Origin: Symsagittifera roscoffensis
Lineage: Eukaryota; Xenacoelomorpha; Acoela; Convolutidae
NCBI RefSeq assembly: GCF_963678635.1
Contig: NC_087069.1
Coordinates: forward strand, 21,426,660-21,490,659
Reading direction: 5' to 3'
Length of the DNA stretch: 64,000 nt
Position 1 is the stretch's first letter, and the number at the start of each line of letters is the position of its first letter. The notes under the pieces are model-generated. The model was given only the letters and a program-made list of their open reading frames with translations. It did not search any database and was not told the DNA's origin. The translations under genes were made by a program, and so were the position numbers. Shown here one piece after another: positions 53,101 to 64,000 of the stretch.

Positions 53101-56100
53101 CTTTAAACGTTTCTTCTTTTGTCTGTGATTGCATAAAAACATCGTCTAAATAGGTGATTGCGTTTTTCTTGAGTATTAGTGGTCTAAAAATTTTACTCAG
53201 AAAAGCTGAAAATGCTGCTGGTCCTATGGATATTCCATAGAATAGGCGGTTGAATTCATATTGTTGATTTCCAATAAAAAATTGTGTTAAGCGTCGCGAT
53301 TGTTCATCTAGTGGCATTTGATTGTATGCACTCTTCATATCTGCGGTTGTAAAGTATTTTCCGTTGATTTTTGTTAAAATAACTTGTATTGGTTCAATAG
53401 GCCAATTGCATTTTGATTCGTCTATTAGTGAATTAAGATATCTAGCGTCTAGAACTAATTTTAATGATTCTCCTTTTGCTAGGATGATAACCGGGTTGAT
53501 AAATGTGTTACCTTTTGGTTGTTCTTCTTTGTTTACCGGTGAGATAATTTTGTATTGTTCTAAAATATCGAGTGATCTGTTGACTTTATCGTGTAAATGA
53601 AATGGTACTTTACTTGCTCTTTGTTTTTTGAAAACTGCGTCAGGTTTTAACGGGAGATGTAGTGATGAACTGATTTTGCCAACATCAAATTTGGATGTTG
53701 CATAAACTGATGAATTTTGTATTAGCTGTTTGGCTAACTTATCAAATTCGTCTTGTGTTATTTGTGAATGATGGAAGTTAAACATTGTTAAAAATTTCTG
53801 TTGATCCTCTGTATAGTTATTTATGTTGAATGTAGGTTTGAAATATGGGGTTTTTGTGAAATAATCTGTATTTCTTTTTTCATTACTTATTATATTATTC
53901 ATGGATAATTCTTCATTAAGAATTGTGGATTGACAAATATCTAATAATTGGAGTATATTATTTACGCGGTATGCTTTTTCATGCATTGGTGATATCTTAG
54001 CGTTGGTTTCGCAATATCCTAAAAGTCCTAAAGGTAATGTTACTTGATACGGTGTATTGCTGTATACATATAACGAATTAATATCTGAATTCGAATTTTT
54101 CAAATATTTTATGGATGAAATTGTGATTTTGAAAAACTTATGGATAGGTTTGAATTCAAAGTCTGACATATAGAGTTGTTGTTTATTTTGTTTTTTATCA
54201 TATTGGTGAACTTGTTTTATTGAAAAATTATATATTTTTCCTGATAGTGGTTTCAGGTGTTTTCTTTGTTGGTTATATATTGGATAAAATTTTGAAAAGA
54301 ATGGTGGTTGTTTATTTAATCTTTGAAAAAATGTTAGGGATGTGTCTTTTGTTTTTGTGTACTTATCTTTGATTAGTATTTTACTATTCAAGATGTTGCT
54401 TGTTGGTTTATATTTAGAGATAAATGGTATTCCAATGATATTGTGTTTAATATCAGTGATATGAAATATTTGTTTAAATGGTTTATTTAAAATTTTATTT
54501 TGCTCTATTGTTCTTGTGGGGAGAAGAAATAATTGAACTTTTCCATAGTTTACCAATGTTGATCCTTGTGCTATTGCTAGTTTACTGGAGGTTGCAAGGG
54601 GTGTTAGTTTTGGGTGTAATGTTTTTATCTCATTCCATGTGGGAATATTTATTATGTTTGATTCTGCTCCTGAATCAATTAAAAAATCAATTTCAAGATC
54701 TGGTGGTTGAATTTCGTTGTTTCTTGACTTTCTAAAAGAAATGGTATTGCCCAAATTTTTTCTTTGGGTTGTTCTTTTTGTATATTTTGATAGATGTGAT
54801 TTGTATTCAAGCATTTTGTTTTGTCATTTTCATTGGATTTATTTACAGTGTTGATTTCGTTAGTTTCTTGTGCCGTTTGTGTGGTATGGATGGGTTCAAT
54901 ATAATAATTGTGAAGGAGTTCTAATTGATTTTCATTTAAATGTGATGAAAAAGGTTGTTCATATTTAATAGGTTCGTAGTCATTTTCGACTGCTATCATA
55001 TTTATGGAGATAGTGTTTTCTGTATCACTTTCTGAATCTGATGATCCACAGTTTATTTGATTTAGTTGTAGTTCGTTATTTGCTGTGTCATCAATACCTG
55101 GGGGGTCTGATGTTGTTTCTGGATTTGATTGTACTTGATTAATATGTCTTTGATGTTTAGGTGTACTACTTCTGTGGCGATTGTTAGAATTATTATAATG
55201 GTTATTCTTTCTGTGTGGTGATTGGGAATAATTTCTATAACGATTATTATAACTTGAATGTCGATTTTGTGAAATGTTTTGTGATCGGTTTTGATAATTA
55301 TCGTTTGATCTGTGATAATTTGATCTGTTATATGAGTTATTCCTTGATCGATTTTTCGGGTAATTCTGATTACGGTTGTTTGAATAACTTCTATTGCGAT
55401 TATTTGAATAGTTTCTATTTCTATTATATGATGAGTTTCGTGATTGATTGTTTGGATAGTATTTATTCCTTGATTGGGAATTAGATCTAGAAACAAATTG
55501 TGTTGTATTTGAATTTGATCTGGAGTAGTTATTTCGACTATTTGGTTGATTATAATGATTTTGTGAAGAATTTTGTGTATTTCTTCGTTCTGGTGATCTT
55601 CCTCTATAACTTGAGTTATATGGTGATCGATTTCTCGTGTAATTGGTATTGTTCGGAAGTGGTTTTTCTGAACTATTGTTGCTGTATACATTTTTGTTTG
55701 GTAGATTTTGATCTTTCTTCATGTATTGATAGAATGATTTATTTGGTTCTTTATATTTTTGAGGTTTGTTTTGATTGTCCTGTTGTTTTTGTCTACATTC
55801 AGAAATACTAGGTCCGTATCGTCGGCAATAACTACACCATTTTTTGAAAGATGGTTTGCCTTTGAAGTTTGGGTGCTTTTCATAAATATTGAGTATTTCA
55901 GTGATTTTTTCAACGAGGTCTGTATCTGATTCCTGTATATTGTTGATATTTGTGGTATTTGTTTCTATTCGATTAACATATTGTAACTTCAGATTTTCTG
56001 TTTCTTCAAGTTTCATTGTGATTACTGCTTGTTCTAGTTTGTCTACTAGTTTTCGAAAATCTAGATCGGGCTCTCGAATTGAGGAGGGATGGGATGCTCT

Positions 56101-56722
56101 CTTTTTTATTGCTATTTTCCTTAATTGAGGTGTTAAGGTCATCATTAAGATTTATGTCATTTTTGTGTTTTTATAGTCGTGTGTATTTAAGGAATATGCT
56201 TTTCGAACTAGTGTTTCGATACGTACTGCTAGTTGTTTGATGGTTTCATTTGGTAATCTGCGAATTTCATTACATAAAACTCTTTGTTATTGTTTATTTC
56301 TCTCGGAGTCAAACATTTTTGAAAATCCTTTTGTAAATCTTTTCCAATTTGATTTTATTTCAATAGGCAATACTGAAAACCATTTTTGGGCTGCGCCATC
56401 TAAGGTTGTTTGTATCAACGCTGTGCGTCGATGTATCCAATTTTGATGTAGTGGCGTATTAATTGGTTGAGGTCCTATATTTAAAATTAAATTTGCTGTT
56501 ACTGCATTTAAATAATCTTCTACAGAATATTCAGGGTCTGTTCCTGTGAATACCATTAATGGTTTATTTGATGTTATTGATGATCCACCCATAAGGTATG
56601 GATTCATTGTCATTTGTAATGATTCTGCGGCATTTGGCATTTGTGAAAAATTTGAGAGTTGATTTCTTGTTATTTCGTGTTGTTGAAGATAATATGGGAG
56701 TGGTATTTCATTTTGCATTTGT
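50135..56722 (-). pseudogene. gag-pol: Element 2 Gag-Pol remnant
   Basis: Covers the capsid region to the integrase tail. Lesions include nonsense changes near 56287, 56152, 52914 and 51959; 1 bp deletions near 54727 and 52918; a frame change near 51860-51900; an 8 bp deletion near 51540 in the integrase zinc finger; and a frame change near 50612. The zinc knuckle has GPS in place of GHS (near 55810), losing its His. Gag N-terminus and start are deleted. Confidence 0.9.
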
Positions 56723-57143
56723 GTTGGTTGAAAGAATGGGTAATTTTCACTACGATCCTGTGGATCAAGTGTACTGTTTTGTGGTTATATTGCTTTTTTA
56801 TTCTTCTTTTTCCTCTTTTTGATGAATTTGAAGTTGTTTCTGAGTCGGAAAAATATAATTGATCGTGAATGGGGCAATTTTTATCAATAGATTCTTTTAA
56901 TTTATAAAGTTCGTCTAAATTGCTGGCTTCTGATTCTGAGAATGCGTTTCTATTTTTGGAAAATCTTTTTCGTGTTATTTGTCTTTGTTTGGTTATTATT
57001 TTCCTTTTTAGTGTTTGTCGTTTTGTTCTGAGATATCCAACTGTTTGTGTGTGAGGTGTGATTACAAGGTCGTGTTTTTTGTTATCTATTTCACAGTTGT
57101 GCAAAACGATTGTTTGTTTGTTTCCTAGAATTTTAAATGACAT
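56670..57143 (-). pseudogene. Element 2 basic pre-Gag ORF with replaced C-terminus
   Basis: The first 125 residues match element 1 closely. The remainder reads out of frame into gag because of the 1.4 kb deletion. Confidence 0.7.
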
Positions 57144-58070
57144 AAGGTTTAGGATGACGGATGCAAAAAGTTATTCGATGATTTCTATTTTCTTAAACTG
57201 TTAGTCCCAAAAAAACTGATTTTTTGGTTAGCTTAACCTGGGTCTATTTATTTAGGGTTGGAGAGAAAAGTATATCGATTCCGAAGAATGATTTTTTACT
57301 TTCTCGTGGCTATTATAAGCTAAGGTGTTAACTTACTTAATCTTACTTAGGGGTAGTGATTGTGTTCAAGGGTTGGAGAATAGTAAATCGATCCACAAGA
57401 TTCAGGTATAACTAGAACGCGAGTAGTTCGTTAGATACTATTTTAAACTTACTAAGTCTAAGATTTATCCTGGGTCTGGTAAGAAGGGGGTTCAAGTGAA
57501 GGATGAATAACCGAAGTTCTTCACTGTTTATCCTAATTTGAATGATTAGTTTTGTTCAAAAATTTCTATTAGTCTTGGGTTTTTTGAAAGGGTTGGATAG
57601 TGAATCGACGTTTGAGGTCGTTAGACACTAGCTAGGTGGGTGGGGGAGAACAAAATTGTTCTTTTTGATCCAAGGATAGGCCTTGATGATCAAGTCTTAA
57701 GTTTAATGAAATAGAAAAATTTAATGTAGATCCAAGGATAAGCCTTGATGATCTGATTTTAAAATTAAGTGATTTTAAGTTTAAAATGGTTTAAATTGTT
57801 CAAAATTTTAGTTTTTGATGTTTAGTGAGCTTATGATTGCTGTTATGTTTAGGTGATGAAGCTGGAACTACAGATGATTTTTATGATTACTAACAATTTA
57901 TTGTCATGCCTCTAATTTTTGTTTTGTTTTTCAATAAATATTTTCCAAACATGTTTTATATAATACTGCAGAATTTAGGAAAACGATCTGAGATCTTTTT
58001 ATCAATCGTTATTGTATATTAATAATTTTGATTAGCGCCTGAAATGATCATGAAGATTGACTTCAAGATT
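57144..58070 (-). ncRNA. Structured 5' leader of element 2
   Basis: Carries the same four stem-loop modules as element 1 and the paired hairpins at 57667-57691 and 57729-57753. The only difference in the first hairpin lies in the loop (ATAAG to ATAGG), leaving the stem intact. Confidence 0.5.
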
Positions 58071-58304
58071 TTATGTTTGCAAATGAAAATCTAAATTCAT
58101 TGCTAATAAGATTCTAAATATAAAAGTTTGTGTTGGCTTTTGCCGTACTATCATATAACTATTTGGTAAGTTTCTACTTTGTCGTATGTCATCTCTGGTT
58201 CGAGGTCTTCTTCCAATTCCGGGTAGTTCTATTATCGTTCGGAATATTGGCTCTGATCTATTGAGTCGTAGAGACATTTCGATTAAATTATCGTCGTATA
58301 ACAT
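58071..58304 (-). CDS. Element 2 leader ORF (77 aa), intact
   Basis: It has the same length as the element 1 leader ORF, with five amino-acid differences. It is the only ORF of element 2 that remains intact over its full length. Confidence 0.6.
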   Translation of the reverse strand: MLYDDNLIEMSLRLNRSEPIFRTIIELPGIGRRPRTRDDIRQSRNLPNSYMIVRQKPTQTFIFRILLAMNLDFHLQT

Positions 58305-58371
58305 TTTGAAAATGTTTTGTCTAATTTCTAATCTATTTTTGGTTAATTCTAAGCTATTAAGGTCTTGTTCG

Positions 58372-58389
58372 AGACTTATGGTCGCACCA
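58372..58389 (-). promoter_or_regulatory. Primer-binding site of element 2
   Basis: TGGTGCGACCATAAGTCT on the minus strand, two bases inside the LTR, identical to element 1. Confidence 0.8.
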
Positions 58390-58391
58390 GA

Positions 58392-58801
58392 TGAGTTAGG
58401 TCCGATGTGGTTAACTCATAGAGTAATTTCGGATAGGGTAGACCGTCTGCTCGTCACGCTATCTTATTTTCGGCCGGATAGATTCGTGCAACTTCTTAGT
58501 CTAATACCGATCCTAATCTTACTCTTATACTATCTAGTCTCAGGTTGTTTAACTATTCTCTGCTAGGATCAATAGATCTAGGGTATACTGGTTTATTGCG
58601 GCTGCTGAAGTTCTCTTGGAAAGGCAACTAATTTCTAAGTTAAATTCAAATCTCTCTGGTGCTGAAATTACAAGTAATTTCAGCACTTACAAATAAGTGG
58701 GTTGTTAGTTAGATGGATCATGATTGGTTAATATTAAATACTTTACAGTGGTAAAATATCTAATTTATCCAATCATAAAATGTAGTTTAGATCAGGTTCC
58801 A
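58392..58801 (-). repeat. 5' LTR of element 2
   Basis: 410 bp partner of 41565-41974 with about five substitutions; flanked by TTAT. Confidence 0.93.
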
Positions 58802-59576
58802 TTATGACATGGAGTGAAACAAAGTTATCGGATTTGTGTTTTTCTCACATTAAGTCACCAACTAAATTAACGTCATATGGAGTCGAATTATGTGTCCCCT
58901 CTCAGTCGTGATTCGACCAAAACTGCAGGTATAAACTCTGATGAATACTTCGTGTAAGAAGGTCAAATAAAAAGCAAAAGTATTATTAATAATAGAAAAA
59001 TTTTCATTTTTTTTCTCTCAGATCTAGGATCAAACCTGTCCACTCAGTATGGGAACGCGCTGTAGATAAGGTAAACCAGACAAATTTCTGATGTGAAAAA
59101 AGGAAAAATTTTGAAACGATACATTGCTATTGTATACGCGATTTGAAAAATGTACGGGCTTAAAACCGTTTGGCTATGTAGTTAAAGTGAAGCAACCTAG
59201 AACTTAAAATTTTAATTTTTTCGTCCTCTTTTTTTAAATTCCCGTTTTTCTGGCAAAAAGTTGGTCAAATCTTAGGGAACTAACTAGAGGATGAACTTCC
59301 AAATGTTGTCTGGGAAGCAAGACGCAATGCAGAATAACAAGGAAAATTTTTCGCCCAATTTTCCTCAAGGACCCTCAATTCCCGGACCAAACTCGCGCGC
59401 TCGTCGGTCAGGTAAATAGTCGATCAGATAACCGGACTGATGTTGCGTTCTGGTGTCGCAAGCTTACCAGTCTTGCAGCACGAAATGATTTGAAAGTTGC
59501 CGGGAATTCATCAAGGTCACTGGGAGATAGTAACGGTTCAAATTATGCAAACTTTGCTCTCAGCTTTATACAATAG
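58802..59576 (+). pseudogene. Coding-like fragments right of element 2, unknown gene
   Basis: Three stretches look coding. 58804-58911 is open (ATGACATGG onward) and meets a good acceptor CCCCTCTCAG. 59022-59070 is a possible 49 bp exon between TTTTCTCTCAG and AAG|GTAAAC. 59291-59411 encodes MNFQMLSGKQDAMQNNKENF and more, then changes frame by one base and continues to TAG 59574-59576 (DVAFWCRKLTSLAARNDLK). The last pair reads like one short gene with a 1 bp lesion, or an exon with donor TCAG|GTAAAT. No family was recognised. Confidence 0.3.
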
Positions 59577-61894
59577 AATCCTCAGGCAACAAAAACTCAT
59601 TTTTTTTGGTTTTTGACTTTCGAAGAGCTGCGGAAAATCTATGCGTGGGTTGGTTTGTTTCTTCAGTCAAGTTTCGGCGATTGCAATTATTATTTTTATC
59701 AAAAAAAGTTTTTATACCCAATTGAAAATATCAATTTTTTGAGTTCAAATGGAAAAAGATAATTACCTTCGTTTATTTTATGCTAAATTCTGGGAGTTTC
59801 AAAAGTACAGAGCTGGTCATGCATTAGACTAATGCGGGCTGTGAAATTTTAGGTTATTTCTATGCAGAAATTGTAACGCAATTTTTTATGCATAGCTTTT
59901 TATCCTGCATTAAAACATCGTTTCAATTTGAATTGAACCAAGCAAGCTATCGGTCGTATTACTTTTTAACTTTTCTGCTTCTGAAGAGTTTACACATGTT
60001 TTTGATAATGATCGAAGTTTATGATTTTTAAATGTCTTCTTTGCCGAAAACTAACCGATAGCAATTAAGGGGCAGTCGGAAATTTCAGTGTTTTGGCCTG
60101 ATATAAGAGCAGCCTCGTGGCAAAAAGATAAGTTTTTTCCAATAATTGGTTTTTTGTCAAACAATTCGCCATACAATTTTTGTTTACATTTTTTTCATTT
60201 TTAAAATAAGTTTGAAGTTTGCCGACATATCAGGTTTTCGCTGATGAAGCCATTGATAGTTTGATATATACGAGTGTACAAAAAATGGCAAAAAGCGAGA
60301 TTTAATAAGTTAAATTTAGTGGGACCATTGGATGCCATATGTACAGTAATTGGCTGTTCTTGTTTGCTTCGTCTAATATTTTGCAAGATTTTTTTGGTAT
60401 ATTGGCAAACCCTAGATATTTTAAGGTTATCACCAAAATCTAGCTGTAAATGGCGTTGAAAAGTTAGGCAAGGTTACTTGCCGCGGAAAAATTACTAATA
60501 CTGCGGCTAGGTTACTTCGCGGTTGATCTCTAAACCATTTATCACTTCGATTGATGCATGTTCACACAACATGAGAATTATGCGCAATTGGTTTTTCCGC
60601 AAATCGAAAATGCCTCAGTTTTTTTTCTCTAAATCAAACTAAGTGTTTTTTTTTCAAAGTGAACTCAAAAAAACTTCGAAGTGAGTTTTGTTGCCAATAT
60701 AAAAATATTAATGAGAAGTTGACCGCACCCCAATAAAACATATTTTCGGTTAAAACGATGAAACAGAACTAGAATTTTCTTGATGGGTACTATCTGTTTT
60801 TTAAAATATATTTTTTTCGCCTGTTAAAATTTTGATCAGAGACAACCGTATGATCTAAAAACCCTTTTAACCTTTACCATTTCATTCATTTGTTATTCCA
60901 TTTTTATTTTGAATCTGTTGTTTTTGATACTATTTTTTTTGTTTTGTCATTGTTATGAGCTAGTATGTTTTCTCGAGCCATTTACTTGTCTCCTCAACTT
61001 CACTTTGCATGTTTTGATTTAGCACGACTTGTTCGATAGAGGTAGCTGAAATTGCAATGAAGTCGGCATATAGAAGTCTTTTAGCATATTTTTTTTAGGT
61101 TCCGGAGCTTGATTCATAACGTTTCATACGAATAACAACTTTCCTATTTAAATAAAAGTTTGAAAATAAATCTGAATAAAATTTTTAACAGATCAAATAC
61201 GGGACCTCTCAATTTCAATCAACAATTTTTTTGAAGCAATATTTCTCGATGTATTATGTCAAAATCTTTTCAGTTCAAAGTATATCATTGCTTGATTGAT
61301 TTTGATTCTCCTAGTCGCATCTTACTGGTTCAATCGTTGTCGCACTTGCATATTTGCTACTTCTTTTTGCTGTGAATCTAAATTTTTTCTTTTTGAAAAA
61401 TCATTAAATTTTCAAGAAAATCAAAAGTTAATTTTACAAAGCAGAAAGAAAGAAAAGAATCAAAAAATTTGCTAGCCCAGATGGCATCGCTAAATTTTGC
61501 TACTTTAAATTGTTTTTGAAAAATTGTTTTTTATCGATACTTTTTCGAAATAATTATGTGTCGGAATTCACAGGATGACAAAAGCCTTTTTAGATAAACA
61601 TGGTTCAAACTAAAATTTCTGTACTGCGTTTTTTTCTTTTGATAAAGCTTTTTTTAAACTTATGTAGTATCGATTGGCAGCAGGGCCGTTGAACTCAAAT
61701 GTTGTTACTTTGAGTCTTGCTTCTATTTCTCATTTATTCTAGAAAAAATAGAAGAAAACTCATTAAAAGGGTTTACCATTGACTCTTCGTTATGCTGTCG
61801 CTTTTTAGTCTTGTTTTCAGGCATCTCGCTGAATATATTAAAACCTCCTTTTTTCTCTTTAATTGTTTAGTTAGCCACAGTTGATATAATAGTT
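59577..61894. other. Intergenic, nothing recognised
   Basis: AT-rich sequence with homopolymer runs. I see no gene, RNA gene or bounded repeat. Confidence 0.5.
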
Positions 61895-63076
61895 TTAAAA
61901 CCCGGGTTGACGTCCATAGAAGATAAATGCTTATCATACTGTTTCATATTTAAAGTCTATGGAAAAAATGCTTATCAAAGAAAATTCATAAAAAATTTAA
62001 AAAAAGTTTTAAAAGTTTTTAATGAACATTTTTTTTGGTCTAATTGCTTATTTTGAAGTTTTTTGGTCATTAAAAATGATTTACATTTTTTTTTATAAAA
62101 ATGCTTTTGATACAATTTTAATTTATGAAAATTATAAAGTAGTCATTTTGTCATAGAAAAAATAAAAATTTTCAAAAATCACCAAAAAACGTGTCTGGAT
62201 AACTTTAAATAGATTTAAATAAGTATATCTATGATAGAGGGTTTTTTGACAACCAAAAACATAATAATAATTTCAGTCAGAAAAATGCTTATCATAAAAG
62301 TTTCATAATTGAAAATTGTATGATATGCATTTTTTCATAAACAAAAATAAAAATTTGAGATAAAAACTTTTTTATCCCTTTTTTGGCTGCAAACTTGCTG
62401 TTGTATTAAAATATAAGTTTTATGAAAAAAAAATTTGCATGCAAAATTTGACAATTTGTGTTTATAACGCAGTCCAGAATGAGTTTCTCACCCAAAAAAT
62501 CCAAAAATCACAAGAAACTGTTTTTTTGTTGTAAACACGATTATTATCTTTTATTTCATTTACTACAAGATAAACAAATTTGCAAAAAAAGGACTTTTTC
62601 TCTCAACCATCATAATTTCAAACTAAAAAAATATCTAGCCATATTGAAAAAGTTACTTTTTTGGTAAATATTTTCATGTGAAAATGTAAAAATTAACTTT
62701 TTTGGCTAAAACCACCAAATGCAGTTTATCTGTGAGGTAACTGCCAGTTACACTCTGGGTTTTCTCAAGACAAAAAATACTTGGTTAGTGTTTCGGTTGA
62801 AAGACGAAATTTCGAAACAAATTTTTTTTTGTATTTTCATATATGGTAAAAATGCTTATCATACAGTTTCATAGCATGGAAAAAACGCTTATCATACAAT
62901 TTCAAAGAATGGAAAAATGCTTATCATACAATTTCATTATTGGACAAAATGCTTACTTCGCTATTTTCATACATACACTTTTACTCTATGAAATTTTATG
63001 AAAGAGTATGATAAGCACTTTTTTCATATATGAAAAATGTATGATAACCATTTTTTGTCAACCCGGGTAGTTTCAA
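61895..63076. mobile_element. 1.2 kb non-autonomous element with CCCGGGTTGAC termini
   Basis: AACCCGGGTTGAC at 61899-61911 is mirrored by GTCAACCCGGGT at 63057-63068, and an 11 bp direct repeat ATATAATAGTT flanks the unit at 61884-61894 and 63077-63087. The interior has many copies of AAATGCTTATCATA, in direct order on most of its length and inverted near the right end (TATGATAAGCA near 63008). A 9-11 bp duplication is typical of Mutator-like elements, so a MULE-derived MITE is possible. No transposase frame is present. Confidence 0.65.
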
Positions 63077-63553
63077 ATATAATAGTTCTTTTTCATCAAC
63101 TGCTTCCATGTTTTATTATTCTTTCCGTAGTTATCTTTACTTTAGCTCATTTCCTCTCTCAACCCAAATTTAATTGGAGTTTTTTTTCTCAGTAGCATTT
63201 TATTACAGTTATAAATCCGCGCCTTTTCAGATTGTTTTTTTTTTCGTTTTCTCAGCGAAAATTAAGTGACAGGATTTTCTTACGTTTTGAAGACAAATTT
63301 GAGTTTTTTCTATTCAATAACCTTCAGTTCTTGCCTTAGCTTTTTGATGTTGAGATCCATCGCCAATGAATTGTTTTCGATTTTCTTCCATGTCTATTTA
63401 AACCGGTTCAGTTCATTTTCTTTGGCATTCGTTGATCTGGTGCCAAAAGCTACAGTGTAACGGTAGCTTATTTCTGTTTTCATGGCGCTCGCATGCTTGC
63501 TTTTCCAGGTTTGAAAAAAATACGTATTTAACGCTTTTGGATCTAGTTCCTAC

Positions 63554-63980
63554 CAGTAGCGGATTTAGGGGGAAGGGGGCAGGGGGGCGGACGCCCCCCC
63601 CCCTTTAGGGATTCGACCCCATGCCGACCCAAAGGGTCCCCCCTTTGTACCATTTTGGGATATCCATTTTGGACTGACTGACCTTAAAATTTTTCTAAAG
63701 GCGCCTTTAGCGCCAATCTATTCTAATTTTGAGGGGGAGCGTGCGCCAAAAAAACGCGATTTTTTGGTCGAAATTTTCCAAAAGTGCCTAAAAACGCTGT
63801 TTTTGGTCTGTTTTTCAAAATTTTGCCCGCGCCGCAGAAATTTTGACCAAAACAAGGTCTTTATAGTGGTTTCGGAGAGCTAAGAAAATCAATTTGGTCG
63901 ACCTAAAAAAAAAGGTCGACAAAATTTTCAATTCTTTTTGAAAATCCGCCCCTCTCGAGAAATTCCTAGATCCGCGCCTG
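63554..63980. mobile_element. hAT-type MITE (427 bp)
   Basis: Begins CAGTAGCGGATTTAGGG and ends CCTAGATCCGCGCCTG, imperfect terminal inverted repeats of about 16 bp. It is flanked by a perfect 8 bp duplication GTTCCTAC at 63546-63553 and 63981-63988. An 8 bp duplication with CAG...CTG termini is diagnostic of the hAT superfamily. Runs of G and C occur near the left end. No coding capacity. Confidence 0.85.
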
Positions 63981-64000
63981 GTTCCTACTGTTCCAGGATT

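Larger units (their letters stand above)
41565..58801 (-). mobile_element. Element 2: decayed 17.2 kb relative of element 1
   Basis: Bounded by 410 bp LTRs that differ at about five positions and by a 4 bp duplication TTAT (41561-41564 and 58802-58805). Gene order equals element 1 and orientation is the same. Every large ORF is broken by 1 bp deletions, nonsense changes or deletions. Two deletions near 56722-56730 and 56763-56768 remove about 0.27 kb and 1.4 kb relative to element 1, including the gag start. The two elements differ throughout, so they are not a local duplication but separate insertions of related subfamilies. Confidence 0.93.

Noticed and set aside
1..64000. CRISPR arrays, rRNA genes, bacterial operons or riboswitches
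   Set aside because: None seen; splice sites and animal-type transposons indicate a eukaryotic nuclear sequence.

Overview
The window is eukaryotic DNA, almost certainly from an invertebrate animal. It is AT-rich, carries spliced genes with GT/AG introns, and is dominated by LTR retrotransposons and small non-autonomous DNA transposons. Its one intact host-like gene is an animal-type STAND/NLR ATPase with an N-terminal HEPN-like domain. I could not place the species.

Layout. 1-1268: flank with a Helentron/HINE-like repeat. 1269-20166: element 1, an 18.9 kb env-bearing Ty3/gypsy (metavirus-like) element on the minus strand. 20167-23344: a large imperfect inverted repeat followed by an intronless NLR gene on the plus strand. 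23345-29860: minisatellite, simple repeats, a decayed NLR fragment, a TCGCGAAA-rich degenerate repeat, and the last three exons of an unrecognised minus-strand gene. 29861-37807: two adjacent HINE-like copies, the second split by element 3, a 6.9 kb Ty3/gypsy element on the plus strand with a broken pol. 37808-41564: mostly unrecognised, with degraded coding-like stretches. 41565-58801: element 2, a decayed relative of element 1 in the same orientation. 58802-64000: coding-like fragments, then a 1.2 kb terminal-inverted-repeat element and a 0.4 kb hAT-type MITE.

Element 1 is the main discovery. Its two 408 bp LTRs show no difference that I could find, and it is flanked by a 4 bp target duplication. 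In transcriptional order it carries: LTR, primer-binding site, a 77-residue leader ORF, a structured leader with repeated stem-loops, a 155-residue basic ORF, a single 2740-residue Gag-Pol, two tiny hydrophobic ORFs, a 378-codon proline/serine/threonine-rich frame without ATG, an 872-residue envelope-like glycoprotein, a 597-residue protein of unknown function, about 1.6 kb of untranslated DNA, and the 3' LTR. Several of these ORFs overlap by a few bases, two through ATGA stop-start junctions, which suggests coupled translation from a polycistronic RNA. Comparison with element 2 shows that the extra ORFs, the hairpins and the junctions are conserved, although element 2 itself is broken by frameshifts, stops and deletions.

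All calls come from reading the sequence. Family assignments rest on recognised motifs (zinc knuckle, DSG/DTG protease, YLDD/FLDD reverse transcriptase, RNase H, HHCC and DD35E integrase, Walker A/B). No database search was possible.
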